A stretch of 45,619 bases of DNA from Alteromonas sp. a30 (GCF_026788005.1 NZ_JABEPE010000023.1:1-45619); one strand, 5' to 3'. Counted from the stretch's first letter, positions 36,264-44,556 are shown. Program-made: numbers and translations. The notes: a model not told the origin generated them from the letters alone.

Positions 36264-36992
36264 TCAACGATTAAGCCTACCTTTATCCTCTTCATCTCGA
36301 ACTTTAGATAGCGCTGACGCAATCAAACCAGCAGGAATAGCAACCACACCAAGGCCAATCATTAACACGATGAAAGTAAATAGCTTACCGCCTGCGGTAA
36401 TCGGATACATGTCGCCATATCCTACGGTTGTTAACGTAGTAACAGACCACCATAAACTATGAAAAATGGATTTAAAGTGCTCGGGCTGAGCTTCATTCTC
36501 AAAGTAATAAATACCCACCGAAGATAAATACAAAAGGATGGTGGCAATAAAAACAAACAATATGATTTCTTCTTTAGCGATGCTGAGTGCGCGATGAAAA
36601 CGATCAAGCGCTTTGTTATAACGCAGTAATTTGAGGATGCGAAACAAACGCACAAAGCGCAACGCCCTTGCAGATGTTAAATCCAATCCCGAAGCTAAAT
36701 AAAATGGCAGGATTGCCAATAAATCAACGATGCCATAAAAGCTAAATATGTATTTTAAACGTTGTTCAACTGCATATATTCGAGCGATATATTCAATGGT
36801 AAATACCACTACGGACACTACTTCGATATACATTAAAATGTCGCGTTGCGCGTCGGTAAGATCAGGCAATGTGTCTAGGGAAAATGCAAGTAATGAAATT
36901 AAAATGAGCAGTTGAATAATAAGAGAGAAACCACGACCTAATGGATTATTCACATCATCGACGATGTGTCTCACCTTTTGTCTTAACGTCAA
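36264..36992 (-). CDS. Voltage-gated potassium channel (Kv type, six TM)
   Basis: A protein of 242 residues starting at TTG 36992 with AAGGT upstream; the next ATG is 53 residues in and would remove S1. Helices S1-S4 are visible. S4 reads RALRFVRLFRILKLLR, with basic residues every third position (the voltage sensor). The pore loop TTLTTVGYGDMYP carries the K+ selectivity filter, and S6 is FIVLMIGLGVVAIPAGLIASAL. There is no cytoplasmic RCK domain. It acts as a tetramer in the inner membrane. It is separated from the upstream rhodanese gene by a stem-loop. Confidence 0.92.
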   Translation of the reverse strand: MTLRQKVRHIVDDVNNPLGRGFSLIIQLLILISLLAFSLDTLPDLTDAQRDILMYIEVVSVVVFTIEYIARIYAVEQRLKYIFSFYGIVDLLAILPFYLASGLDLTSARALRFVRLFRILKLLRYNKALDRFHRALSIAKEEIILFVFIATILLYLSSVGIYYFENEAQPEHFKSIFHSLWWSVTTLTTVGYGDMYPITAGGKLFTFIVLMIGLGVVAIPAGLIASALSKVRDEEDKGRLNR

Positions 36993-37022
36993 TTTATTTA
37001 CCTTAAGATTCTTACAATAATT

Positions 37023-37049
37023 GGGCTATATTTCAGTTTAGTATAGCCC
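37023..37049 (-). terminator. Stem-loop between rhodanese and K+ channel genes
   Basis: GGGCTATA (37023-37030) and TATAGCCC (37042-37049) form a perfect 8-bp stem with an 11-base loop. It is 65 bases past the rhodanese stop and 31 bases before the channel start. The minus-strand tail is AATTATTG, moderately T-rich, so this is a probable but weak terminator. Confidence 0.5.
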
Positions 37050-37113
37050 GATTTTACCTACCCAATTTAGATACAATTTAGGTACAATTTAAGCAATGAT
37101 GCTGAAACTCACT

Positions 37114-37503
37114 TTAAACTAACGTAAAGCCTTCATCGAGCCAGCCGGTTACGCCGCCAATCATTTTTTTCACCGGACGCCCCAATGTTGCCAAGCGTAT
37201 GGCCGCTTTTTCTGTTGCATTACAATGAGGTCCAGCGCAATACACCACAATCAATTGGGATTTTTCGATGTCTGCTAATCGAACTTCATCAATATTTTTG
37301 TGAGGAATATTGATAGCGCCTTCAATATGACCCGCCTCAAAACAGGATTGCGCACGAACATCTATTAAAACAAAGTCTTGACGCCCATTTGTTAAGGCAA
37401 AATGCACATCCCAACAATCGGTTTCAAACTCCAACAAGGCTTGAAAATGTGCAAGTGCACGTTGGCTCTCAGCCGCAGGAATACGAGTAACAACTGAACC
37501 CAT
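37114..37503 (-). CDS. Single-domain rhodanese-like sulfurtransferase
   Basis: A protein of 129 residues with GGAG before the ATG. A short helical lead is followed by one rhodanese domain: VLIDVRAQSCFEAGHIEGAINIPHKNI, active-site loop YCAGPHCNAT (Cys in position to carry persulfide) and a closing GGVTGWLDEGF. It is cytoplasmic. It is divergent from an FtrA-type AraC regulator with 105 bases between starts. This pairing occurs elsewhere in proteobacteria, so the regulator probably controls it. Confidence 0.9.
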   Translation of the reverse strand: MGSVVTRIPAAESQRALAHFQALLEFETDCWDVHFALTNGRQDFVLIDVRAQSCFEAGHIEGAINIPHKNIDEVRLADIEKSQLIVVYCAGPHCNATEKAAIRLATLGRPVKKMIGGVTGWLDEGFTLV

Positions 37504-37608
37504 TTAAATCTCCAATCAAGAAAATAATTGATGTAGATTGCAGTATGAATTGTTTTGTTTTTTTGTAGAATTGGCTTAAAAGACAACATTCATTAAATTT
37601 TAGCCAAT

Positions 37609-38556
37609 ATGACAAATATTGCTGTGCTTGCTTACCCGAATATGAGTTTGTTTGAAGCTGCTTGCGCGATGGAGCTTTTTGCCCTACCTCGCCCAGAATT
37701 TGAACATTGGTACTCCTGCCAGCTTGTGGCATTTGGTTACGATCAGGTTGCGACCAATGTAGGTACAAGCCTAACCGTGCATGCCATTGATGATCTTAGC
37801 GAATTTGATTTACTGATCGTGCCAAGCTGGTTTACCGACAACCGCTCCATCCCCGACAATATCCGAAGCGCCATCACCGATTTTTTTCAGCAACAAAAGC
37901 GTATTATTTCTTATTGTTCTGGGGCGTTTTTACTGGCGAAACTGGGGTTATTGCACGGACGGGAAGCGACCACGCACTGGCGATATGCCGACACGTTTCA
38001 GGCGCAATTCGCTCACATTACTTATCGAGAAGATGTGCTTTATGTGTTTGATGGCGTTATTGGCTGCTCTGCCGGAAGCTCTGCGGCTATCGACTTGAGT
38101 CTTGAAATTATTCGTCAAGATCACAGTCACGACACCGCAAACCGCGTGGCCAGAAGATTGGTGCTTTCAGCGCATCGCAAAGGCGCGCAATCGCAATTTG
38201 CAGAAACCCCTGTCGCTCAACCTAACAGCGTATTTGCTTCTGCTTTAGATTGGGCGAAAGCGCACTTGCATGAGGGCATTAACATTGACCAAATCGCGCA
38301 GAAAGCGAATATGTCACGCCGTAATTTCGACCGAAAATTCAAAGCCAATTTCAACATCACGCCCAAATCGTGGCTCAGTCACCAACAATTAGACGCAGCC
38401 AAAAGCCTTTTAGAATCATCCGACTTAAGCATTGATAACATTGCTGAACACGCAGGGTTTCAACATGGTGATGTGATGCGTCACCATTTTCGAAAGCATT
38501 ACGGCATTTCGCCAAAAACGTATCGTGACAACTTCCACAAAAAAGGCGCGAGTTAA
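37609..38556 (+). CDS. ftrA: GlxA/FtrA-type AraC-family regulator
   Basis: A protein of 315 residues. The N-terminal DJ-1/PfpI-like domain (NIAVLAYPNMSLFEAACAMELF, then nucleophile-elbow-like ISYCSGAFLLAKLGLL) is followed by a C-terminal AraC DNA-binding domain with two helix-turn-helices (INIDQIAQKANMSRRNFDRKFKANF and LSIDNIAEHAGFQHGDVMRHHFRKHYGISP). The inducer is unknown. The divergent rhodanese gene is the likely target. It converges with the MRJP-like gene 49 bases on. Confidence 0.88.
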   Translation: MTNIAVLAYPNMSLFEAACAMELFALPRPEFEHWYSCQLVAFGYDQVATNVGTSLTVHAIDDLSEFDLLIVPSWFTDNRSIPDNIRSAITDFFQQQKRIISYCSGAFLLAKLGLLHGREATTHWRYADTFQAQFAHITYREDVLYVFDGVIGCSAGSSAAIDLSLEIIRQDHSHDTANRVARRLVLSAHRKGAQSQFAETPVAQPNSVFASALDWAKAHLHEGINIDQIAQKANMSRRNFDRKFKANFNITPKSWLSHQQLDAAKSLLESSDLSIDNIAEHAGFQHGDVMRHHFRKHYGISPKTYRDNFHKKGAS

Positions 38557-38605
38557 ACTAACGCCTTTAAGAATTTGAAAAAGCTGAGCACAGGTTAAAT
38601 AAGCG

Positions 38606-39748
38606 TTAACGGCCTGTGCTAGCTGGAGCCAACGCATCGAATTTGTACACGGCAAACTTCCCTTTTGTGGCATTTTTGCCATTGTTTAATACTGGCGATA
38701 AATGCAACTCGTTCACCGTAAAGTAAATTTGGTTGTTAGGACCTACCGCAAAACCGTCTGGCCAGCTAATTCCCTCATCTTGGTACAAAGTTTGATATTC
38801 ACCACTGGGTTTCACCACGCCAATGCTGCCATCGGTAATGGAAGTCACATATACATTCCCAGCATTATCGACCGTGATACCATCGGAAATAGGTTTATTG
38901 CCATAACGCTGCACTTTTGATTCCAGCGAACTTTGACTTAAAGACGTGTTCAGCAAATCGGTGGTTTTGACGCGATAGATAGACTCACCATTCATGGCAC
39001 CAAAATACACCCACTCATTTTTATTATCGATGCTGATAGGGTTCACACCAATGCGAGCCGGCTTACCTCCTAAGGTAATCACGCGATGATTAATGTTCAT
39101 ATCGATGTTTTCAGGACGTGTATATTGGCTACCGTGCAATACTCTGCGCGCTAACCCTGTTTTTAGATCGACCACAATAAGCGCAGCGGTATCAGGTGAA
39201 GCAACATCGGTAATGTAAATGGCATCATGTTTGGTATCGATAGCTAAATCGTTTACAAAACTTTCTTTGCGGGTAATGGGAAAACCTAAGTAAATAACAC
39301 GGTGCAGCGCTTCTTTTTGCGTATTCCACGCCACTAAACGCGCGTTAATTCCCGGCGCAGGCTCAGTAGATGCGCCATCTAGCATCCAAAGGATACCATT
39401 GTGATCCACATTTAGGCCAAGCACACCATTTAAGCCTTCTTGTGTGAGGACTCCTTCTTCAGACAACACAGGCGCACTTGCCCATTCAGCATTTGGATAG
39501 GCCACGGTTTTACCATCGGGCAACAATTCAACAATTTTGGTTTTGGGCCCATAAAAGCCATGAACACTTAAGAAAATGCGTCCATTGGGAGCAATGGCTA
39601 TATTGCCCGGTGGCGTGTGTGCGGGCAACTCAGCTACCTTGGTTAACGCGGCTTGGGCTGTATTACTTAGCAAAGAACAACTTAGTGAAGAACACGCCAA
39701 CAACGCGACTAGTATCAAACGTATTGATTTCATGATGATCGACTTCAT
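38606..39748 (-). CDS. Yellow/major-royal-jelly-like beta-propeller lipoprotein
   Basis: A protein of 380 residues (ATG 39748, or 39733 five codons in). The lipobox-like LVALLAC within the signal suggests a lipoprotein, although cleavage at AQA is possible. The mature part has regularly spaced propeller strands: GNIAIAPNGRIFLSVHGF, GLNVDHNGILWMLDGA, NDLAIDTKHDAIYITDV, GVNPISIDNKNEWVYFGAM, SDGITVDNAGNVYVTSI and WPDGFAVGPNNQIYFTVNELH. This is the pattern of the MRJP/yellow family, present also in bacteria. No catalytic activity can be assigned. The divergent LysR regulator probably controls it. Confidence 0.85.
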   Translation of the reverse strand: MKSIIMKSIRLILVALLACSSLSCSLLSNTAQAALTKVAELPAHTPPGNIAIAPNGRIFLSVHGFYGPKTKIVELLPDGKTVAYPNAEWASAPVLSEEGVLTQEGLNGVLGLNVDHNGILWMLDGASTEPAPGINARLVAWNTQKEALHRVIYLGFPITRKESFVNDLAIDTKHDAIYITDVASPDTAALIVVDLKTGLARRVLHGSQYTRPENIDMNINHRVITLGGKPARIGVNPISIDNKNEWVYFGAMNGESIYRVKTTDLLNTSLSQSSLESKVQRYGNKPISDGITVDNAGNVYVTSITDGSIGVVKPSGEYQTLYQDEGISWPDGFAVGPNNQIYFTVNELHLSPVLNNGKNATKGKFAVYKFDALAPASTGR

Positions 39749-39910
39749 TTACAAAAAACAGAGAATAGATTTTGCCAACTGACTAAACAATCAAATAAAC
39801 TCATACACGACATTTCATTTTTTCGAATACGAATAAAATCTGTTTCAAAATTCTTAACTCTTTGCTGAGTGAGTTAAACCTGAAACACAAACAGGAGGAA
39901 ATGAATAAAC

Positions 39911-40798
39911 ATGTATCATGTTAACGATTTAACCAGTTTCGTTGCAGTTATCGAAACAGGTGGCATCATTGCGGCAGCCAAACAACTAGACATCCCCACT
40001 GCGACCTTAAGTCATCGTATTACTAAGCTTGAAAAAATTACCGGTACTTCATTGTTTTTCAGAAGCAACAAAGGCGTCCGTTTAACACCAGAAGGGCAAA
40101 CCTTTTATGAAAAGCTCCTACCAATTTTAGACGCTATCACCGATCTTAATGATTCACTCTCCCCTCATCCTCATAGCTTACAAGGCAAGTTACGCATCAC
40201 CATTCCACCTTGGGTCCTTAACTTATTTATCCTGCCAAACTTAGCTTCATTTCAAGCGCAGCATCCCAAGCTCCAACTCGAATTTATTGCCACCGGCCAC
40301 CAACGCGATATTTCCGATGAAGGCATCGATTTGGCGATTCGAGTGGGTAAGTTACCGGACTCGCGGTTGCTTGCCAGAAAAATCATCGACGATAAACGTA
40401 TATTGTGCGCTTCTCCCGCCTATTTAGCCGAATTTGGCGAGCCACAAACCATTGATGAACTCAAACATCATCGCAGCGTTTGCTTGCCTTGGCTAAAACA
40501 ATGGCACTGTTTAGATGAACAACACCAACGCGTCACCTTAAATCACAGTCAAAGTATGTTGTTATCGAATGCCGAATGCTTATCGGCCGCCATCAAGCAA
40601 GGGTTGGGAATTGGTATGCGATCACAATTAGCGGTTCACGCCTGTATTCAAAAGGGCGAGTTAGTTGAAATTCTCCCTAATCGCTTAGTTGATAACGAAT
40701 CACCGCTGTGGTGCATTCGCCCGAATAGCCGATTACCATCGCAAAAAGCCGATTTGTTTTATCGTTTTTGCAAAGAAGTAATCTTATTCCAGAAATAA
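39911..40798 (+). CDS. LysR-family transcriptional regulator
   Basis: A protein of 295 residues with the N-terminal winged HTH (LTSFVAVIETGGIIAAAKQLDIPTATLSHRITKLE, FFRSNKGVRLTPEG). An effector-binding domain of the CrgA-like group follows (GKLRITIPPWVLNLFILPNL, DLAIRVGKLPDSRLLARK, LGIGMRSQLAV). AGGAGG lies 12 bases before the ATG. It is divergent from the yellow-like lipoprotein gene, with 162 bases between, the typical arrangement with a LysR target. The inducer is unknown. Confidence 0.92.
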   Translation: MYHVNDLTSFVAVIETGGIIAAAKQLDIPTATLSHRITKLEKITGTSLFFRSNKGVRLTPEGQTFYEKLLPILDAITDLNDSLSPHPHSLQGKLRITIPPWVLNLFILPNLASFQAQHPKLQLEFIATGHQRDISDEGIDLAIRVGKLPDSRLLARKIIDDKRILCASPAYLAEFGEPQTIDELKHHRSVCLPWLKQWHCLDEQHQRVTLNHSQSMLLSNAECLSAAIKQGLGIGMRSQLAVHACIQKGELVEILPNRLVDNESPLWCIRPNSRLPSQKADLFYRFCKEVILFQK

Positions 40799-40891
40799 AA
40801 TAAATATCCATTTAGCGCACTGAGTACCCCAGCAGCGAAGCTTCAGCACGCTTTAAGCCGACAACATTTGGTAGCTTGTTAAGCTATGTTT

Positions 40892-41137
40892 TTATGCTCT
40901 AGGATTGAAGAATAATATAATGCCGCTAACTACAATGAATAAAAAGCCGGCGCCGAGAATTAACCCAATATACGGCATTACAATCTCCCATGTATGAACG
41001 CCAACCAAGATCTCTTTTATCTCTTTTTCATAGATGCCAAGTTTACGGAAAAATAAGAGACAACCTGTAATGGCCAGTAAAAGCAGAAAGGGTGAGAGGG
41101 TTATTGCAACTAAACGATGAATCTTTCTTAGTTTCAT
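40892..41137 (-). CDS. Small PepSY-TM-like membrane protein
   Basis: A protein of 81 residues from the ATG at 41137, chosen for the AGGAAAG ribosome binding site and the basic MKLRKIHR start. The frame stays open to 41179. It has two TM helices (LVAITLSPFLLLLAITGCLLFF and IGLILGAGFLFIVVSGIILFF) joined by a short EKEIKEI-HTW linker, the layout of the short PepSY-associated TM proteins. The function is unknown; relatives accompany iron-uptake genes, but none is seen here. Confidence 0.7.
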   Translation of the reverse strand: MKLRKIHRLVAITLSPFLLLLAITGCLLFFRKLGIYEKEIKEILVGVHTWEIVMPYIGLILGAGFLFIVVSGIILFFNPRA

Positions 41138-41238
41138 AATTTCTTTCCTATCATTTAACGAATGATATGGACTCCCCACTTAACTCAACATCAATGTGCC
41201 AGAGCGAAGTGCGAATTTTCAAAATTGTGGAGACCCAT

Positions 41239-41351
41239 ATGTCCTTAATTAAAATCGTTGGCCTTGATATAACCAAACGGACTTAATTATTCATGGTGAG
41301 CACGAGCATAGCAAGATAAAACCGCATAAAGCGAGAAAGGGAATAGTTTAG
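41239..41351 (+). pseudogene. Decayed IS110-family transposase N-terminus
   Basis: ATG 41239 reads MSLIKIVGLDITKRT and stops at 41286. This resembles the DEDD-transposase start of IS110 elements (xxIVGLDIAK). A +1 shift just before the stop gives LIIHGEHEHSKIKPHKARKG up to a TAG at 41349-41351, as in the next segment of such proteins. No further transposase or IS end is seen. The rest of 41180-41532 is gene-free and looks like mobile-element debris. It lies just outside the left end of the cassette array. Confidence 0.5.
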
Positions 41352-41488
41352 TGTCCAATGTTTACTAAATCGCTACGGTACATTATTGGCTCGGAAGCCT
41401 GTTTATTCGGGAAGATATATCAACTCTGATTAACGAACGAGGCGTTGCTCACGCGAAGCTTTCCTATTCTATCCCTATGTATTAACAG

Positions 41489-41538
41489 CCGTAAAAAATG
41501 GCCAACTGTATTTTTCCGTTTGAAGATTGCACTTAGGC
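41489..41538 (-). repeat. attC-like site, end of array (GNAT cassette)
   Basis: In minus orientation it starts GCCTAAG, which contains the TAA stop of the GNAT gene, and ends CGGCTGTTAATAC. Arms CGGAAAAATA and CCGTAAAAAAT are imperfectly complementary. The R''-like GCCTAAG differs from the consensus RYYYAAC at one base. This would be the outermost cassette boundary in the window. Confidence 0.45.
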
Positions 41539-41982
41539 ATAGTGCAACTCCATGATTGTTTCATCGAATTCATCTTGCTCGACAACTTGAAAACTGAATT
41601 TTTCAAAGAACTTTTTCATGATGTCATGCCCTTCAACGTAACAGATAGACACTGAGTTAAAGCCATCCAATTGCTTGATTTCTTCAAGCACAAGTTTCAC
41701 TGCTTCAGAGCCATATCCCTTACCTTGCAAGCTTGTATCAATCAACAATTGGTCGATGAATATTTCATTAGGTTTTCCATCGTCATAATTGGGATAATAT
41801 TGAATAAAGCCGATTGGTTTGTCACCAAGATAAACGCCTCGGTTAACATAATAATCATAAAACTTAGACGCCGCGATGGCTTCGGCAGGGAGAGCAACAA
41901 ACTTTTCTTGTTCTTTTGTTATTTCAAGGTCAATCATATCGACCCAGTTATCTTTAGTGATATCTCGTAAGTTAATTTTCAA
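41533..41982 (-). CDS. GNAT acetyltransferase, diamine/BltD-like
   Basis: A protein of 149 residues with a GNAT fold. FIDQLLIDTSLQGKGYGSEAVKLVLEEI contains the acetyl-CoA pyrophosphate loop QGKGYG, and VEGHDIMKKFFEKFSFQVV is the C-terminal strand-helix. The N-terminus (INLRDITKDNWVDMIDLEITKEQEKFV) recalls the BltD/PaiA polyamine acetyltransferases, so a small amine is a plausible substrate. It lies in the integron-like array as a single-gene cassette; the stop codon overlaps the start of an attC-like site. Confidence 0.88.
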   Translation of the reverse strand: MKINLRDITKDNWVDMIDLEITKEQEKFVALPAEAIAASKFYDYYVNRGVYLGDKPIGFIQYYPNYDDGKPNEIFIDQLLIDTSLQGKGYGSEAVKLVLEEIKQLDGFNSVSICYVEGHDIMKKFFEKFSFQVVEQDEFDETIMELHYA

Positions 41983-42010
41983 CGACGACTTCCTTTGATG
42001 ATGCAGTGGA

Positions 42011-42076
42011 TGCCTTACGCTAAGCTAAGCGGCAGTTACGTATCGGCATAATCTTTGAGGTACCGCCACGCTAGAA
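42011..42076 (-). repeat. attC-like site (weak), LysE cassette
   Basis: In minus orientation AGCGTGGCGG near one end faces CTGCCGCTTAGCT near the other, and the terminal core reads GCGTAAGGC, one base off a GTTAGGC-type R' site. It sits between the LysE stop and the GNAT start (18 bases from the latter), where a cassette boundary is expected. The individual call is weak; position supports it. Confidence 0.35.
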
Positions 42077-42091
42077 AACTTAATTTACCCT

Positions 42092-42730
42092 TTATCCATT
42101 CTTCATTAACGCTAATTTAGAACCAAACCCGATAAACACAATACCAGTTGTGTAATTTAACCACCTTTTAAAGCGCACGTTGTTTGTAGCATTTTTGATA
42201 CGCGACAACATAAATACCATCATGGAAAACCAAATAAAGTTCACCATAGAATGTACTGTAACCAACGCATATGCATTTATAGCGCTCTCATTCACGGAGA
42301 TAAATTGTGGAAACGCGGCCAAATAGAACATCGATACTTTGGGATTGAGTACATTTGTTAAAAACCCCTGCGAAAAAGCGGCTCGCATTGAAACAGGTTT
42401 AATATTTTTCGGAACTGAATCGGGTAATTCTGTATTGGTAACTTTGAAGGCACCAATAAGTGCTTTCATGCCAATCCAGATTAAATAAGCTGCACCTAGC
42501 ATTTTAAAAACAAAGAAAGCTTGAGCAGATTGAACCAAAAGCACAGAGATGCCAAAGATGGACAATGTGCCATGCACGTAAAATGCAGCAACGACCCCCC
42601 AAATATTCGCAAAGCCCGATTTTTGACCAGACAATGGGACTGTTTTAGCGATAAGAAAACCGTTAGGGCCTGGTGAAATAACCAACAACGTCGCTACCGC
42701 TATAAAAGTTATGATGTTATTTATATCCAC
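42092..42730 (-). CDS. LysE/RhtB-family amino-acid exporter
   Basis: A protein of 212 residues beginning at GTG 42730 with AAGGAG upstream. Six hydrophobic segments are visible, with the family signature ISPGPNGFLIAKT near the first and LTNVLNPKVSMFYLAAFPQFI in the middle. It would export amino acids, homoserine lactones or similar small compounds across the inner membrane; the substrate is unknown. It sits as one cassette of the array: an attC-like site lies 38 bases upstream of its start and another just past its stop. Confidence 0.92.
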   Translation of the reverse strand: MDINNIITFIAVATLLVISPGPNGFLIAKTVPLSGQKSGFANIWGVVAAFYVHGTLSIFGISVLLVQSAQAFFVFKMLGAAYLIWIGMKALIGAFKVTNTELPDSVPKNIKPVSMRAAFSQGFLTNVLNPKVSMFYLAAFPQFISVNESAINAYALVTVHSMVNFIWFSMMVFMLSRIKNATNNVRFKRWLNYTTGIVFIGFGSKLALMKNG

Positions 42731-42767
42731 TTAATTCTCCTTCGATAATAATTAGTGTGCAACTTAC

Positions 42768-42866
42768 GGTTAACACCTGACTAATGAGCGTATAAAAGCG
42801 TGGCTAAAATTAGCGACAAAGGAGCGCAAGCCAAGCGTTTTTCGTCCATAACATAATTGACTTGTA
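42768..42866 (-). repeat. attC-like site A (GNAT cassette)
   Basis: A site of about 99 bases, close to the site at 45452-45548 (about 88% identity over the first 76 aligned bases). In minus orientation it ends CAGGTGTTAACC. Inner arms GCGTGGCT (42798-42805) and AGCCAAGC (42829-42836) pair with one mismatch, and outer arms are imperfect. It lies between the GNAT stop (42875) and the LysE start (42730), where the attC of the GNAT cassette should be. Confidence 0.62.
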
Positions 42867-42874
42867 GCAGCAGT

Positions 42875-43276
42875 TTATTTGACTATATACATACCTTCGC
42901 TTTCAGGTCTGCTTAATTCAAACCCAAATTTTTCGTATAACTCTGGTACATCAGCCATTAAAGTTATATATGCTCCCTTTGGAGCTTCACGATCAAGGTA
43001 ATCCATAATACTCTGCATTATCATTCGGCCAAATCCTCTTCCTTGATAGGTTGGCTCTACAGCAACATCTACAATTTCGAAATTTAGTGCACCATCACCG
43101 ACGACACGTCCCATACCTACAGTATGGTTATCAATGACAATTTGAACACCAAAAAGGCTATTGGGTAATGCTCGTTTGGCCGCATCATGAGGGCGAGGAG
43201 TTAAACCTGAAACTTCTCTTAATCGAAGGAAATCATCAACAGAAACTATTTTTTCAACTACTTGATACAAACTCAA
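42875..43276 (-). CDS. GNAT-family N-acetyltransferase
   Basis: A protein of 133 residues. The start is TTG 43276, or TTG 43270 (MYQVVEK), which has better spacing from GGAG. FEIVDVAVEPTYQGRGFGRMIMQSIMDYL carries the acetyl-CoA loop QGRGFG; PELYEKFGFELSRPESEGMYIVK is the usual C-terminal end of this small GNAT group. The substrate is unknown. It is a single-gene cassette with attC-like sites at 43290-43338 (14 bases before the start) and 42768-42866 (after the stop). Confidence 0.9.
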   Translation of the reverse strand: MSLYQVVEKIVSVDDFLRLREVSGLTPRPHDAAKRALPNSLFGVQIVIDNHTVGMGRVVGDGALNFEIVDVAVEPTYQGRGFGRMIMQSIMDYLDREAPKGAYITLMADVPELYEKFGFELSRPESEGMYIVK

Positions 43277-43289
43277 TCTCCAAAAACTG

Positions 43290-43338
43290 CTAACGCTTCA
43301 AATATGGGACGCAGCTTACGATGCCCCTCTTACTTGAC
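43290..43338 (-). repeat. attC-like site E
   Basis: In minus orientation it begins TCAAGTAAGAGGGG and ends GAAGCGTTAGCAG. Inner GGGGCAT and GCGTCCC arms and outer TCAAGTA and TATTTGA arms are imperfectly complementary. The R' core GCGTTAGC lies 14 bases upstream of the GNAT start, a spacing typical of cassettes. Confidence 0.45.
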
Positions 43339-43349
43339 TTTTTATGTGA

Positions 43350-43619
43350 TTCACTTTCAGCTTCTTTACAGCCATTACTGTAGCATGGATTTCTATCTGG
43401 TTTGTAATAGTAGCTTTTGGCATAGATAAAGTTATTGGGCCTTCTTTAGTAAGAATAGGGGTAATTGTTTCATTCTTGAAAAAACTCTACCTATTGGATT
43501 ATTTAAGCCTTTATAAAACCGTTCGTGGAAACGGGGTAGAAACCGAAAAACGAACTCATACCAGCATGAAAACCGACGACATTACTGCCTCATCCGGTGC
43601 GTTAGCTCATTTGCTTTGA
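43350..43619 (+). pseudogene. Start-less small membrane-protein ORF inside cassette array
   Basis: An 89-codon frame runs from directly after a TGA (43347-43349) to a TGA at 43617-43619. It has no ATG, GTG or TTG before a TTG at about residue 48. An ATG-TGA pair sits just before it. The first 30 residues form a convincing TM helix (FTFSFFTAITVAWISIWFVIVAFG) followed by a charged tail (KKLYLLDYLSLYKTVRGNG, EKRTHTSMKTDD). This looks like a real coding stretch that lost its start, or one using ATT or a suppressed stop. It is antisense to neighbouring cassette genes. No family recognised. The remainder of 43277-43833 holds two attC-like sites and no other gene. Confidence 0.4.
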
Positions 43620-43691
43620 ATAAATTGAAAGCTGATTATGGGCTGAAAGAGTGTCAGGGAAACACTCGTTCAGGGTTGACAAAGGGAGTCA

Positions 43692-43776
43692 CATCAACGC
43701 CTTACCAATGGGCATAATTTTGTCACCACATTGTAAAACGGAGCAAAACCAAGCCGGTGGATTTTGTGGTAAAGTG
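43692..43776 (-). repeat. attC-like site C (desaturase cassette)
   Basis: It shares AACGCCTTACYAATGG with the site at 45452-45548, then GGAGCAAAACCAAGCC with that site's GGAGCACAAGCCAAGC. In minus orientation it ends AAGGCGTTGATG. CTTACCA at one end faces TGGTAAAG at the other. It lies about 60 bases past the stop of the desaturase-like gene. Confidence 0.45.
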
Positions 43777-43833
43777 GAGAACATCGCAATACGCAAAAGC
43801 TGCGTGGGTTCGTACATCAACCAGACAAATTTG

Positions 43834-44556
43834 TTATATCTTTTTATGAACATCTTTATAAGCCAGCATGTCTAGTAGGCGCTCTTCTTTTTCTGGCATA
43901 AAACCGCAGGTATGTTCCCAATCTTTTGGATTTTCATAGGTCCCAAAAAGCATGTCCCACCACACAATGTCCCCGTAATTATTTTTATGCCGATTAAACT
44001 GGTGATGAATTCTATGCATCTCCGGCCGCTGGAAAATATATCCAACCCATCGTGGTGTTTTTACATTTGTGTGATAGAAAAATTCACCAATTGCAGTGCA
44101 AAAAGTATAAATCGCTCCCGCTTCAAGGGACAAGCCTAGTAACGTATAAACGAGGAGACTACCTATTATTGAATTAACTATCATTTCACCAGGGTGTTTA
44201 TAAAATGAAGTTATTACCTCCAATCTTTGGGGACTGTGATGTATCTGATGGAAACCAACCCATAAAAAATCGTATTCATGGCGCCACCGGTGCCACCAGT
44301 AAAAGACGAACGTTGCGATAAAGTAAGCGATACAGCCACCAATTACCGGCGATATATAGTCTGACAACCTAAAGACTGACCAAGACGAGAGCCAAACTTC
44401 CCAAGTAACACCAGCTAATAGAACGACTCCAAGTTGTACACCGTTAATTATCAGTACACGAACAGGCCACGTTTTAACCTTTGGCAATTCCCATCCGGCA
44501 AAGATACGCTCCAAAATAAAGCAGAAGGCAAAGATCGCTAAAATTATGAGTAACAT
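43834..44556 (-). CDS. Sterol desaturase/fatty acid hydroxylase superfamily membrane protein
   Basis: A protein of 240 residues with AAGGAA before the ATG. About four TM segments and the histidine clusters of non-haem di-iron membrane oxygenases are present: HRWRH near 90, HQIHH near 103, HTNVKTP and HRIHH near 182. Members hydroxylate or desaturate lipids, sterols or carotenoids. The exact substrate cannot be told, and the bacterial cassette context argues for a lipid. An attC-like site follows the stop; upstream lies a transposase fragment instead of an intact cassette boundary. Confidence 0.88.
   Translation of the reverse strand: MLLIILAIFAFCFILERIFAGWELPKVKTWPVRVLIINGVQLGVVLLAGVTWEVWLSSWSVFRLSDYISPVIGGCIAYFIATFVFYWWHRWRHEYDFLWVGFHQIHHSPQRLEVITSFYKHPGEMIVNSIIGSLLVYTLLGLSLEAGAIYTFCTAIGEFFYHTNVKTPRWVGYIFQRPEMHRIHHQFNRHKNNYGDIVWWDMLFGTYENPKDWEHTCGFMPEKEERLLDMLAYKDVHKKI

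Noticed and set aside
38559-38602. TAACGC/GCGTTA inverted repeat between the FtrA-type regulator and the MRJP-like gene
   Set aside because: Arms are only 6 bp with a loop of more than 30 bases and no T-run, so it is not a convincing terminator.
39901-39924. MNKHVSC mini-ORF at the LysR gene start
   Set aside because: The AGGAGG is only 2 bases from this ATG, too close for initiation, while it can serve the LysR start.
41352-41485. Possible IS6-family transposase remnant (a frame reading REDISTLINERGV)
   Set aside because: The resemblance is confined to a dozen residues and the frame has a stop just upstream, so it is too weak to call.
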